Below, piece by piece: positions 11,300 through 22,242 of a stretch of DNA of 64,000 nt. The stretch lies in assembly GCA_030704615.1 (NCBI GenBank), contig CM060733.1, positions 62,496,001 to 62,560,000 on the forward strand. The letters are read 5' to 3'. Positions within the stretch are counted from its first letter, which is position 1. The number at the start of each line of letters is the position of its first letter. The notes below the pieces were generated by a model. The model was not told the origin of the DNA and ran no database searches. It saw only the letters and a program-made list of their open reading frames with translations. The stretch is from Takakia lepidozioides (taxonomy: Eukaryota; Streptophyta; Takakiopsida; Takakiales; Takakiaceae). A program made the translations under genes and the position numbers.

Positions 11300-13407
11300 G
11301 GTTAGTTAGAGCTCGTACCAGATCATCTGTTGTAGCAATGTACAGATCTCTTCCTACTTTGCCAGATTGCTGCTTCCAGGCGTCGTGAATGCTTTCTGCC
11401 AGGTTGCAGGACGGCATGTCCGCAATGTCCTCAAGGGACATGTCCTGTGAAAGGAAAATGAAAGAGCGTCATTCATGCAAGCGCGGAAGCCCCGCATTGC
11501 CTGTATCTGAAGTGCCAGAAGACCAACCAGTCTTCCAATTCTTTGACACCGTCCTGATCAGTAGCCCCTGACGAGAACCACCATGCTCTCACTGTCTGGT
11601 ACATGGTCTTAACCTCTTCCATTGTAGTCGCATTCTTGTACATGAAGCAGAGCCTCATGTGCTCCGCCTGCAGATCTCTTCTGATGCACCTCTTCGTATG
11701 TTTCTGCAAGGACTAAGTCCAGTGGAATAGACATGTGCGCTCCCTATTAGGCATGGGTACCTTTGGATCACCAGATCCAAAAACTCGGCGCACAGCGTTG
11801 AAGTTAGCCTGTGCACTATCCGCCATAAACCCGTTGAAATTTATGCATGTATGTCCATTGGACTCCATGACTGAAAGCAAACAATTCCACATTATCATCT
11901 GGGACTCTGTATCTTCAGACTGCATGTCACAGATGGCAATTGTCATTATTCTTTGGTAGTTCGGGTCGTAAACATGGCAAGACATGGTTGTCCAGCCCTT
12001 CACTTGTTCGCAATGATCGAACATCATCCAGGTTTTCTCCAGATCCCCCCCTGGTTGCATACGTCTGGCCAGGCTGACGCCACTGCCCTTGCCCACCGTA
12101 GACATCTTGAACAAGTAAACCTTTGAAGACCCCTGACCCGGGAAGACGCTAGATTGGATAAAGTCATATTGACTTATTCGCTTGAGCTCCATAATGTTGT
12201 TGATGGACCCTGTGTTTCCACCGCGCACTCTCAATGCATTCACCTGATTCCTATATTGGGGGAGCTCAACACGGAGAAGTGATCCATCACTGCATCCAAA
12301 GACGCCCCCTCAAGTCTTGAGCTGGATTTGCTTCCTTGCCCCAGAATGTGCCTCTCTAGGAGCCAGCGCTATGGCAGATGGTTTGGCTGAAGGGGACTTT
12401 GCAAACTCCTCCACGACAAGCCCACGCGCCAATTCCACACTATCTTTGCAATCGCCGTGAGACACAGGATGGTCGTGAGTCCCAAAATGAATGTAGGCTC
12501 GAGTCATGGTTTTGCAACGGTGAGTAACGTAGTACATGCGAGCAGGGCAATGTGCAATGCAGGAGGGGGCCACCTTGCAGAACTTACAAACAAATGTACT
12601 GGCAGACGGTGGGGCACAGCCTGGGATAAAAGGATTGTCGGAGAGTCCTTCCTACTCACTCTCATTTTTAGCACCGCTCTTCATGAAACGCAGACAACTT
12701 GCATTCACACATCTCAGATGCCCCACACAAACGCTCCTTCTGAATGTCAAGTTTACATCGTTGTGGATATTGGACGTTTTGGTTCTGCACCATCGATGGC
12801 CGTCATGCTTTTTATCCATTCCTTGCAAGAGACCTGCGAGGCCCCCAACACAAGTTGGTGGATTCAGTTCAAAGAGGATGTCACCGTCGAAGGAAGGTGG
12901 AAGGAAAGGAACCTTTTTGTTGCGAATGAATCCCACAGTATCCCTGCGATCTCGTTTTTGGATCTTGGTTTTCCTGACAATGCTTTCAGATGTGGGATGA
13001 CGCTAACGATTTCTGAACATCGACCTCCCCTTCAGGAAGACTGTTCATGGGAGCCAGTATTTCCGCCAATTCTCCAACAGTGTCACAAAAGTTGTTGAAG
13101 TGGTGTCCTTCTGCTTCACAGTCACATGCCGCTTTCCTTGAACGACAGAGGCAGCTGTCCCAGGAGTCACAATGGAGCCACCGGATTGTCTCCTTTCACT
13201 TCGGAACACACGATATTTTCCAGGAAATTCCTTGTGTTTCTGTGCAACGTGCGGTTTTTGGAACAACGTTCTTTGAACGTTTCCCTCCAAGTCATAGATC
13301 TCTTTCTCGATAGAAACACAACCAATGTCAAGCTTGAACCTTGTTGCCAGAACATGCTCCTCCACCTCGCAGAGCGACCCAGGGACTGCCATTGTGGCGA
13401 AGTCCAT
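11300..13407 (-). pseudogene. MULE-like transposase core, frameshifted
   Basis: Pieces in order are 13407-13045 (N-terminal region), 12936-12652 (MDKKHDGHRWC...VGHLRCVNASC, a Cys-containing segment), 12573-12310, 12243-11713 (KMSTVGKGSGVSLARRM, then MTIAICDMQSEDTESQ, then GFMADSAQANFNAVRRVFG with a likely catalytic Asp and an FHW end), 11709-11473 and about 11430-11300 (NLAESIHDAWKQQSG). The same blocks occur in the same order in the 48.3-50.9 kb copy. The tail piece starts at an acceptor-like TTTCACAG, matching an intron seen in that copy. Breaks between frames make it non-functional. Assignment to MULEs rests on the DDE-like spacing and the associated SWIM module. Confidence 0.7.
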
Positions 13408-13700
13408 ATCTGCGACGCCTAGGGCGACGCAGGGTTAGTATTGGGGGAAAAAACGTCACTGTTATACAGCAACGCCGCTAGCGTCGCAATGGGAACGACG
13501 CCTCGAGCGCCGTAATGCGATCCCTTCGACTGCCATTTTGGCTAAGTCCATATCTGAGGCGTCGCAGCGTCAGTTTTGGGGGCAAAAGCGTCGATGTTAT
13601 ACAACGACGCTGCTTCCGTCGCTTTGAAAACGACGCCTCGGACGTCGCAGTGGGACCCAGGGACTGCCAGTTTGGCCATGTCCTTGCATGCGACGCCCTG
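13376..13700. repeat. GC-rich tandem repeat, ~140 bp, about 2.5 units
   Basis: The blocks CCAGGGACTGCCATTGTGGC (13379), TCGACTGCCATTTTGGC (13527) and CCAGGGACTGCCAGTTTGGC (13659) each precede TAAGTCCATATCTG-type and GCGACGCC-type sequence, with GGGGGAAAAAACGTC or GGGGGCAAAAGCGTC between. The block overlaps the 5' end of the transposase frame, so it may have spread within the element. Confidence 0.7.
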
Positions 13701-14184
13701 GAAATAATTGATTTTTTCAATGTATGAAGCAAGGTTGTTTGTTTGTTTGTTTTCAAGGGTTTTTTTCAACTCTTCACACATGGTTGCTGGAAATTCGTGA
13801 AAAATAGCAATGTGGGCTTTCCTTGATACTTAATAAATTCATTAAAAAAAATACTTGGTTGTTTCTGGAATATAAGATGATTGTATAGTATGTGCTAAAC
13901 GACACAGTCCACACTATGACTGTTCACGTATTATATAGTCTAAGAGCCTAGGTACAAAATCAAGTGTTCACACCAGTATTGGACTGGTATCACGAAAACA
14001 TGATACCAAACTGGTCCTGGTATCACAAGGCCCCACATTTCCCAGTACTGTTATGGTCATGGTATTGGGGTAAGGGGGCCAGGGGGGGTATATGAGGGAT
14101 ATATAACATAAAATTGTGGATGTATATTAGTAGGGTATCAATATTTATTTTTTCCCATCTCATGTGGGGGGAATATGAATATGT

Positions 14185-15318
14185 ATGTATATGAAATATT
14201 TTGAACAGGTGCACAATGGGTTCGCCTCTCCAATCAAGGGAGCCCCATCTGAAGGAGAGGAAAGGTTTGGGACTTGCAAACGCAAGCTAAATACACCTCT
14301 AGGATCAGATGGGGATTCACATCGCCATGATAGAGACAACTTCTCTGTACCCAAGATTTCTCCACTACAAAGCATGGCGTTCAGTAGAAAAGAGGCTACT
14401 GGTGCATCCTCTTCCACAGAGACTTGTCCTCTACCTGTAACCCCTGTAATTGCGGGTTTCCAGCATGACCACAGTGGGGCAGTGCATGAGTCACCTTGTG
14501 CTGACGAATGGCACATCGAGCGAACTACTCCAGGGTCTAGAGTTGGCTGCGCTGCAGTGAGGGCCATTAGTTATGAAAAGTGTAAGTCCAGGATAGCCAA
14601 AGGCTCAGCGGGTACTCCAGCTCCGACGTTCACAGGTTTGATTTGGTCATATATGTCAAAGGAGTCGAAGACGCACAAATTCTGGTTCTGCCCAGACGAT
14701 ATGGCTCGCTGTGTGAATGGTACCGTCCGCGGCTCCTGCATTGCTAAGCCTCCCCCACCCACCATTTGGCCAGTGCAGCTGGGAACCTCCCTAACAGCAC
14801 TGGAGATTGGCAAGTTGGAGGACGCCGGCTTTCGTCTGCACCGATCTGTGGCGTCGACTCTTGGTGGCCTTGCTGCTATGGTGTCTCCTCCAGACGATGC
14901 TTCGCATCCCACGAAAAGGAATGGCAAAACAGTGCATCGGGTGGCTTCGGGGCCTGATCACGATGCGAAGGTGGAATCGGCCAGACTACTTCAGGCTCGG
15001 GTAACAGGAACTATGGAAGTACCTTCACCTGGGTATGGACGGGTTTATACTTTGGTCACATCTGGGTCTGTTTTGCGCGACAGGGCCTATCAGGTGACGG
15101 TGGGAAATTTTTCGGGGTGTACCTGTCCCGACTTCGTGTGCATGCGTGAGGAAGCTCTAGGAAAGAGAGGGAAATGGGTTCCCTGCAAGCATCTTTACTA
15201 CATCTTTTTGCGCAGGATGTATTGTGATCCCAAAAGAGACCAAATCATTCACCAGGCGACACTAGGTCCTGGTGAGGTACGGACACTTTTGCAGCGAGAC
15301 ATTGGCAATATCGAGTAG
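14185..15318 (+). CDS. SWIM zinc-finger protein (MULE transposase C-terminal type), intact
   Basis: A 377-codon uninterrupted frame. The C-terminus has a SWIM finger: C312-x-C314 in CTCPDF, then C334-x-H336 in PCKHLYYIFLRRMY. SWIM fingers are typical of MULE transposases and mediate DNA or protein binding. Residues about 155-205 (THKFWFCPDDMARC...TIWPVQLG) match block for block the SWIM relics at 17.8-18.4 kb and 52.4-51.7 kb, which are broken. No DDE core lies in frame upstream; the nearest core is on the opposite strand (13407-11300). It may be the C-terminal exon of a rearranged transposase, or a SWIM-only gene. The first ATG is used; the true start could be downstream or in an upstream exon. 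Confidence 0.65.
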   Translation: MYMKYFEQVHNGFASPIKGAPSEGEERFGTCKRKLNTPLGSDGDSHRHDRDNFSVPKISPLQSMAFSRKEATGASSSTETCPLPVTPVIAGFQHDHSGAVHESPCADEWHIERTTPGSRVGCAAVRAISYEKCKSRIAKGSAGTPAPTFTGLIWSYMSKESKTHKFWFCPDDMARCVNGTVRGSCIAKPPPPTIWPVQLGTSLTALEIGKLEDAGFRLHRSVASTLGGLAAMVSPPDDASHPTKRNGKTVHRVASGPDHDAKVESARLLQARVTGTMEVPSPGYGRVYTLVTSGSVLRDRAYQVTVGNFSGCTCPDFVCMREEALGKRGKWVPCKHLYYIFLRRMYCDPKRDQIIHQATLGPGEVRTLLQRDIGNIE

Positions 15319-15589
15319 TATTGCAATAGCGGAAAGGGCTGCCTTGTTGGTAGAACATGTATACACAGTTCTTAAATCTGGACAAGCAGACGATGTCTCG
15401 TTATGAAAGGTAGTTTATTTTTTCATCGGGTTTGGTTAACGAGCCTTTAAAATTGAGTGCGTCAACGCACACCACTTCTGCCCCAACCCCCAATATTGCC
15501 CCAAGCTAAAAAAAAAAAAATTGTTCGCGGGCCTGCTAAACATGGACAAGTGTCAGTATGAAAGCTCATTTTATTTTTTCACAGCCTCT
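15319..15589. other. Spacer, no gene seen
   Basis: Sequence after the SWIM frame shows no supported feature apart from a poly-A tract near 15509. Confidence 0.4.
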
Positions 15590-16810
15590 ACAGAAGCATT
15601 GCGTAAATGAGCTTCATGATGACCATCTGTTTTTTTTTCCACTTCTTCTTGAATAACAGGCACCTAAACAAAGTTTCACAATGACAGCTTATTTGTTTTC
15701 CACGTCCTCTATACAAACAAACCCTAAATAAGCATTCATGATGACCATATGATTTTTTTTTCACCTCTTCTTCAATAACAGAAACCTGAAGAAGTTTGAC
15801 AATGATAGAGCTCAATTTTTTTCACCTCTTCTTCAATAACAGAAACCTGAAGAAGTTTGACAATGGTAGAGCTCAAGTTTTTTTTTCACCTCTTCTTCAC
15901 AAACAACCCCAATTTATTCCCTAAATAAGCATTCATGATGACCATCTGGTTTTTTTTTCACCTCTTCTTCAATAACAGAAACCTGAAGAAGTTTGACAAT
16001 GATAGAGCTCAACTTTTTTTTCACCTCTTCTTCACAAACAAACCCTAAATAAGCATTCATGATGACCATCTAATATTTATTTCACCTCTTCTTCAATAAC
16101 AGAAACCTTAACAAGTTTGAGAATGAGAGCTCAATTTTTTCACCTCTTCTTCACAAACAAACCCTAAATAAACATTCATAATGACCATCTGATTCTTTTT
16201 TCACCTCTTCTTCAATAAACAGAAGCCTGAACAAGTTTGACAATGATAGAGCTTAACTTTTTTTTCACCTCTTCTTCAATAACAGAATCCTAAGCAAGTT
16301 TCACAAGGATAGCTCAATGTTTTTTCTTACCTCTTCTTCACAAAGACACCCTAAATAAGCAATCACAATGACCATGTGTTTTTTTTTCACCTCATCTTCA
16401 ATAACACAAACCTGAACAAGTTCCACAATAAACCGCTCATTTTGTTACACATCTTCTTCACAAACAAAGCCTAAATAAGCTTGAAGATGGTCATCTGTTA
16501 AATTTTCACCTCATCTACATTAATAAAAACCATTGCCTGTTTCACAATGAGTGGTCATATTTTGGGGCCTGTTCTTGCCCATCCTCATTATTTTAAACCT
16601 CTCCTTCAATATTTCATCCATCCATCATTCATCCACCATGGATGAAATACTGGAAACATCAGATAGCTTGACAATGAACATCCAAACTTTTCTTGCCTCT
16701 TGTTCATGCAAGAATCCCTAAGTGAGATTCATGATGACTCAGCCAGCCTTTTTTTTCACCTCTTCTTCAATAAGAAAACCTCAGTAAGTTTCACAATGAC
16801 CATTCCATTC
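15590..16810. repeat. Tandem array, ~120-bp units
   Basis: The alternating modules TTCACCTCTTCTTCAATAAC, AGAAACCTGAAGAAGTTTGA, CAATGATAGAGCTCAA, TTCACCTCTTCTTCACAAAC, and CCCTAAATAAGCATTCATGA recur about ten times. Divergence increases toward the right end. There is no coding capacity. Confidence 0.85.
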
Positions 16811-16960
16811 TTTCTTTACCTCTTTTTTTAAGCGTTATAACTGCTTCCACGACAATAGGACCCTATCTAAACAGAGGACTCGGGTATGGGGCCTGCTTCT
16901 TCCTCCACTAAACCCCTGGGCTCACGCTTAGAGGGCAAAGCGTGAGCCGAGATCTTGGGC

Positions 16961-17275
16961 TCACGCGGCTAGGCTCACGCCATAGCTGCACTCTCGCTCC
17001 ACTTCATTCAGTTTCTTACTTTCGTAAGCCACTGGACGTCCATCCTGCATGAGCACACCCCCAATTGCGAAGTCCGACGCATTTGTATGGATCTCAAATG
17101 GACGGTCGAACTCCGGGATTTTCAGGACTGGAGCTTCCGCCATCTGCTACTTCAACTCGGCAAAAGCTTGGCCACAAAAGGTGTTCCATACCCATACCTT
17201 GGACTTACATAGAAGGTCCGACAGCGGCCCCGCGATCTTAGCGAAATTTCTCACATACTTTCGGTAATAGGAGCA
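16961..17275 (-). pseudogene. Ty3/gypsy RT-RNase H junction fragment
   Basis: The minus strand reads SYYRKYVRNFAKIAGPLSDL (about 17275-17215), then PVLKIPEFDRPFEIHTNASD and GGVLMQDGRPVAYESKKLNE. This is the end of a Ty3/gypsy reverse transcriptase running into its RNase H. A stop sits at the junction near 17145. The catalytic position normally TDAS reads TNAS. The fragment is cut off at both ends and directly abuts MULE sequence at 17281. Confidence 0.85.
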
Positions 17276-17280
17276 GGCAG

Positions 17281-18480
17281 GAAATGCTGATGTGGAGTGC
17301 CTCCAGATCCAAGAATCCTCGGAAGTGGGCAGCAGCCTTACAAGAGGGCCTTCGAGACATGCCATTGCTTCGAAGAGGCGAGCACCTGGAAGGAGATGTT
17401 CGCACCCGTCCAATGAGACGACGAATTGACGACCCACCTGGTGGAGAAGAGGATCCTGGCGAGCTGACAAGAATATTTGCACGCTCCCTCGAGGTCCCGT
17501 AATGTTGCCTGAGGACGTCTCGTCCAGCACCGCAAGCCCTACACGTTCAAAATCGACATCTCCTTTGAGCATATGATACGTGCCCGAGGAACATTCCGAG
17601 CCATCTGTTGTCACGTAGTACAACATACCCATTGTCGAGACAAAAGTGTTAGAGTCACAGTAGAGAATTGCAAGGACAATGCCTGCATTTCAACGGAAGT
17701 GTTGCGCCATCCAAGTGGATACGAGAGCACGTTGCGGTGAGATAACCCACACAGTGTTGTACCTGCACTTTGTTTCAGCGACAGATTTATGACTGCCAGA
17801 TTTTCTGCAGCCACAACGCAGACATTTTGGTTCTGTAGGCACAACATAATGACTTGTGTATTTAGCAAGCCCAAGTACAAGATTCAGGGAATGTCGGAGC
17901 CTCCCGTCGCCTGGCCTGTTGCACCAGGTTGCAACCTCTCTCAGAATGAGGCGGATGCTCTTTTTGCAGCGGGATTGTGAATGGTGCAACGCACAGACGT
18001 CCCGACCCACCCATTTCCAATTCCTTAGACCCAGCCATTGCAGATTGCGAGGTCCAGTAGAGACGGATTGGACAATTCTGCATATCCCACCATGCGATTC
18101 GGAAAAGTGAAGAGACGACACCCTCCCAACAAGTTGAATGAGACTTGGATTGCCAATGCTCTTGGGATGACATGTAATATTCAGAGCTCCCGGGACGTAC
18201 CCGCACCCGGCCTTGGGCGTGTTTATTGGATGGCAACGGCCGGCTCAGCTGTACGCGACGACGTATACACAATTACAATTGGAGTGGAGCCGGCCTGCAA
18301 TTGTACGGACTTTGTTGATGGCAGCAAAGAAGGGGTCGAAGTATTATCCGTGCAAGCATCTGTATTACATTTACCTGAAGAGGCTTAGGTATAACTCGAG
18401 TATCAAGATGACTTTGTTCATGCACCAACGTTGAGCGTCAACGAGCTGCACAAAGTCCTCGGCAAGGATTCGGGAAATCA
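17281..18480 (+). pseudogene. MULE transposase C-terminal part with SWIM finger, broken
   Basis: Blocks in order are SASRSKNPRKWAAALQEGLRD (17290 on), GPVMLPEDVSSSTAS (about 17500, other frame), QTFWFCRHNIMTCVFSKPKY (about 17825), WPVAPGCNLSQNEADALF, then MRFGKVKRRHPPNKLNETW and the SWIM part CNCTDF...YPCKHLYYIYLKRL near 18296-18400. The SWIM finger is split by a frameshift near 18320. The same blocks occur after the core at 50.5 kb and in the minus-strand relic at 52.4-51.7 kb. Confidence 0.7.
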
Positions 18481-18719
18481 TTGATGAGGCAAAGGGAATC
18501 CACCATTTGGATATTTTCAATTGCATTTTTATGCAGTAGACTTTGTTTTGCAGTCTAATGAAATCCACGACAATACTCCTGGAATGAGACCTGCAAAATA
18601 AAAGTAATGTCTCATTCAAACACATTATGGTCTTCTGGATATCCATTGTGCAATTTGTTATGCACCCCTTATGGACTATAACTTACAAAGTCCGGCGATT
18701 GAGGTCCACTGGAAATTGT

Positions 18720-19060
18720 GGGGACCATTTCTGGCAACATGGCGCCGAATTTCCAGATTTTGGGCCAAAAACTGGCTAAGTCCTAGCATGTCTGGGTACT
18801 ACGTCTGGAAATTGGGCGCCGAAATTTCCAGTTATGTGGCCAAAAAGTGCCCAAGTTCGGTGCAATTGTAGGCACCATCTCCCGAAATTCGGCGCCGCAT
18901 TTCTTTTTTTGGGGCCAAACTACTTGAATGGCAGGGACCTATTGCCGCAAAATTCAGCACCATTTTTCCAGGGAGGCACCTATTACCGTGAAATGCGTTG
19001 TCATTTTCCAGGGTTCCAGAACCTATTACCGCGCAATTCGGCGCCATTTTTCCAGATCTC
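18720..19060. repeat. GGCGCCGAATTTCCA-type palindrome cluster (MULE relic 3' side)
   Basis: Variants of GGCGCCGAATTTCCAG, GGAAATTGGGCGCCGAAATT and CAATTCGGCGCCATTTTTCC recur five to six times, separated by ACCTATTACCGCG-type spacers. The same GGCGCC-centred motif occurs in other arrays in the window. Confidence 0.75.
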
Positions 19061-19136
19061 GACTGCATTTGCCATGAGCGCAGAGAAAATTTCATGAGCA
19101 CTACTCTCAAAACTTCATTTTCAGTTTCACATAATG

Positions 19137-19140
<4 letters not shown>

Positions 19141-19178
<38 letters not shown>
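19141..19178. repeat. (TA)n microsatellite
   Basis: An uninterrupted TA run between the palindrome cluster and the element end. The SWIM relic at 51.1-51.2 kb has AT-rich sequence at the same relative place. Confidence 0.95.
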
Positions 19179-19180
<2 letters not shown>

Positions 19181-19276
19181 CTGACACATTCCACTTTAAA
19201 AATAATAATATTTTTTAATCCTGCCGCATTTCCAAATTTTGGACTTCTGCTCATGAAAACCGATTGTCTTACTACT

Positions 19277-19316
19277 CCGCTCATGCCGCTCATGCCACTC
19301 ATGCTCATGAAATAGC
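19277..19316 (+). other. (CCGCTCATG)n...CTCATGAAATAGC element terminus
   Basis: Three CCGCTCATG-like units end in CTCATGAAATAGC. The upstream sequence TTCTGCTCATGAAAACCGAT also precedes the terminus at 51063-51024. Immediately right lies gypsy integrase coding sequence, so this marks an insertion edge. Confidence 0.7.
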
Positions 19317-19321
19317 TAACC

Positions 19322-19580
19322 TCCTAGGAACTACAACCGCCGGGTTGTTTACTCTGAGAACTTCTCTCTTGGACAGACTGTGTGTGTTCGGTTGCAGCCA
19401 GGCAAGCAGGTGACCAAGTCCAAATTGCGAATTGACGGACCCTATCTGATTCATGCCGTTCTACCAGGGAGGTAGTACCGGCTCCTGCCCCAACATCCTT
19501 CTACAGCAGAGATTGCTGGCACAGTGCATGTTTCTCAGCTCGTTCCTTCTAAGCTGCAGTTTGATTTGACCGAAGTTTAG
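19322..19580 (+). pseudogene. Ty3/gypsy integrase C-terminal fragment
   Basis: The plus strand reads RNYNRRVVYSENFSLGQTVC, PGKQVTKSKLRIDGPYLI and VHVSQLVPSKLQFDLTEV, parallel to the C-terminus of the integrase at 26818-25535 (NYNRRVVYSESFKVGQSVC and so on). One stop replaces the Gln or Tyr after VLPGR. The upstream part has been replaced by the MULE/SWIM element ending at 19316. Confidence 0.85.
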
Positions 19581-19839
19581 TGGTGACACTGGTTGCTTTG
19601 ACCTTGGTTCACCATCACTTCTAGCTCAGATTTTCACTATTCAGAGGATGGGGTTTTCCCCAAAAAGGTTTTGTCATTCGCGCAAATTGCAAAGCAACGT
19701 TTTCATTTCTGAGGTTTTTTCAGCCCATCTCTGTGAAAATCTTGATGCTTTGGTTTTTGATTGTCATGCTCGTTGGAGCTCACAACTCTGCGTGCCAGGA
19801 GGCTTTACATTTGTGATGACTAGATTCCACCTACCTTGA

Positions 19840-20310
19840 TATTCTCTTCCAGTGATGAATGAGGTTGGATGACCGTTAGGATGAATGACCGTTACATGAA
19901 GCTAGGATGATATGAGCTGGCGGATCAATTAGGCTGTCTTATGTTAACAGCTGGCTTATCCCTAAAGACTATGTGGCATCCTATTTTGATGGTCACTTGG
20001 CTACAATCTAGAGAGCCAATCAGGGCAAGACAACCTATTGTGATAAGATCATGGGCCTTAGATTATAAAAAGGATCAGCTGGAAACCTAAGGCAGCTGGT
20101 GTACTTCCAATGTGTTTAATTCCTGTGTAGGAGAGAGGGATGTGCATGTGTGTATGGATGAACTGAGAATCTATGCGTAAGATTTGTGTCCTCCCCAGAG
20201 ATCCTTCCTTCCTCGCTTACATGCTCTATCGAGGTCATTCCTCACCTAGCATAAACCCGCAGAGGAGTGGAATAACCCGGGTGTGCGAGAATCTGGCTTT
20301 ACAGTTTTGA
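19840..20310 (+). repeat. Probable 3' LTR of the gypsy fragment
   Basis: It lies just downstream of the integrase end and shares TGTCTTATGTTAACAGCT with TGTCTTATTCTAACAGCT of the LTR at 24697-25268 (read on the minus strand). The TATA-like GATTATAAAAAGG at 20062 would be a promoter. Ends were not defined, because only one LTR of this copy is visible. Confidence 0.5.
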
Positions 20311-20370
20311 CCTTCATAAATGTAAATATGAGGCCATCTAATGTACTTCCAACAATTTTTTAAGCTATCA

Positions 20371-20704
20371 GAGCATCTCCAGCTGGCCACACCTAAATAG
20401 CATGGCAACAGTGAAGTACCGGTAGTGGGGGAAAAGGCATGGGCCTACACTTCAAATTTTCTGCAGGCCGTTCGCCAAATACCTGTGTGGAACCCGTGCA
20501 TGCCCTGATAACACATTTTGGAGCTTGGGCTCCACCAAGTTCTAGCGACCGGGTGCTAGAACCGTTGGTGTCAGGGATAGTGGCGTCAAACAGGTTTAAC
20601 GAGACCAGGCGGGCCAAAACTGTGGTGATATGATGGAGGGAAACACCAACTGGCGGCAACCTCAAAAGGAGGGCACATTTAGAGGCGACTGCTGGAGATA
20701 CGCT
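20371..20704. mobile_element. Possible MITE with ATCTCCAGC ends
   Basis: GAGCATCTCCAGC at 20371 is answered by GCTGGAGATACGCT at 20691-20704, giving short inverted ends (core ATCTCCAGC) about 330 bp apart. The AGCATCTCCAGC type of end is common in plant non-autonomous DNA elements. No target duplication could be confirmed. Confidence 0.4.
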
Positions 20705-22242
20705 TGTACAATGTTGTCTTCAGCCTTATTGCAGCATGTATACCTAGATCCGCTCTTGAGGGTGTCAAGTCAGATTTTTCACCACCTTTGTCTGTACTTC
20801 ACATCAAGCTTCCTTTCCATCTAGGTAGAGGCCGCTACTGGACAGAGTTGAAGGAACATTTTGAAGGATTGAGCCCGGATCATCCTAGTGAACCCTTTAA
20901 TGCCCAAGCCTTTTCCACGAATGGCAGCAACACACCGGTCCTGGTTTCCTGAGAAAATCAGGTGCTACAAACCACCTGCCTTGTTACATCCAAAAAAAAT
21001 GAACCTTACCAGATTCACCTTGGCTACCATGGCAACATGGCTCCGCCCTCTTTTATTTGAAAAAGGAAAGAAAAGAAAAGAAGTAGAAATTATATTAGTG
21101 TTGAATCTAAGATAGTCAATCAGAGTGGACAAGACCATGCAACCATTTCTTGTATGAGTGTGGCTAGCTGCTTGAACTCCCCACTGACTTCACAGAAAGC
21201 AGGATAGAGATCACCCACCACAGCAACAGTAAGAGTTTGAAAAAGCAGAAATCTGGAATACACAGAAAATCCCTTACTATATATCCTGTGAAACTGCCGG
21301 AGCTTTGATCTTTGATTGAGGTGCTGGCCTAGCGGGAAAGAGAAAAGCGCTGGAGGACACCGCTGGAAAACAACTCCAACTTGACACTAGTTTGTCAACT
21401 CCTCCAAAAACAAGGGATAATCAGCAGATAGTAGGGTGACGGAAGACAGGCTTCAGTGTTGTCATCAGTAATTGGAAAAGATAGATGTGAACTGGTGGCA
21501 AACCTAGAGTTGAGATTCCCGTTTATGGTCCCTTAATTAGCACTTGCTTATCCTATGCTTCGCTATCATGTCAACCACAAAATCTTCACTTGCTGGAAGA
21601 GAAAGAGCTCGAACCCCACCGACACAACTGAAGATTTCTAGGGGGGCCGAGATTGAGAACCACTCAAGCCTCCCTGCTGGGTACGTAGTTGGGCACTCAA
21701 AAGTCTTGCAGCAAATTATTGCGCTTCAGTTGTAAGTAACCCATTACATATGCTTTCCCTACATACAAAAGGCAATAAAACCAAACTAACATAAACAAAA
21801 ATCAAGGAAAAAAGCAGACAAAATGAGGCATCTACTATACATTGTTAGCAGAGCATATGCAGCTACAGCATGACTATGTCAAAATGGGGCCTTGTTACAC
21901 AAGACTCAACCTTAAGGGTTAAGACAATTGCTTGGACATGTAAATCATCCACTGCTCTAAGGATTACAGATAGGATTCTGTCATGCTGCTCTGTACAGGA
22001 TCCTTCTTTGATCAGTTGACAACCACAAGGATACCTCGGACAAGGAGGTACGCATACAAGGATGCACTACTGTACCCTTGACATGATGCCATCTCAGAAA
22101 CATGAGTCGAACAGACAAACAGGTTGCTGTACAAACCAAGAAGGCAGGCACACTTGGAAGCCACATTTATGAATAGTTTGGGTGAAAATGTACCCTCTGA
22201 ATAAACAGTACTCGTCGGGTTAAATAGAACAATTGTATGTCT
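20705..22242. other. Spacer downstream of the MPP gene
   Basis: No gene is supported. The part next to 22242 is probably the 3' UTR of the minus-strand MPP-alpha gene (several AT-rich polyadenylation-like stretches near 21770-21830 and 22160-22240). The remainder shows no recognised element. Confidence 0.45.

Larger units (their letters stand above)
11095..13862 (-). mobile_element. MULE-like DNA transposon relic
   Basis: A broken minus-strand transposase (13407-11300) lies between inverted repeats: the left arm at about 11095-11195 (GGCCCACTTTGCTATTTTCC, then ACCATGTGTGAACGAG) and the right arm at about 13730-13862 in reverse complement. Long terminal inverted repeats round a transposase fit Mutator-like elements. 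No flanking target duplication was identified. The SWIM module expected at the C-terminus is not in this orientation; a plus-strand SWIM ORF begins at 14185. Confidence 0.6.

Noticed and set aside
12457-13098. 213-codon plus-strand frame
   Set aside because: Antisense of the MULE-like transposase, whose minus-strand blocks match another copy at 48-50 kb.
17690-18272. Minus-strand frames of 143 and 136 codons
   Set aside because: Antisense of the SWIM-bearing plus-strand relic; the plus-strand translation matches two other loci.
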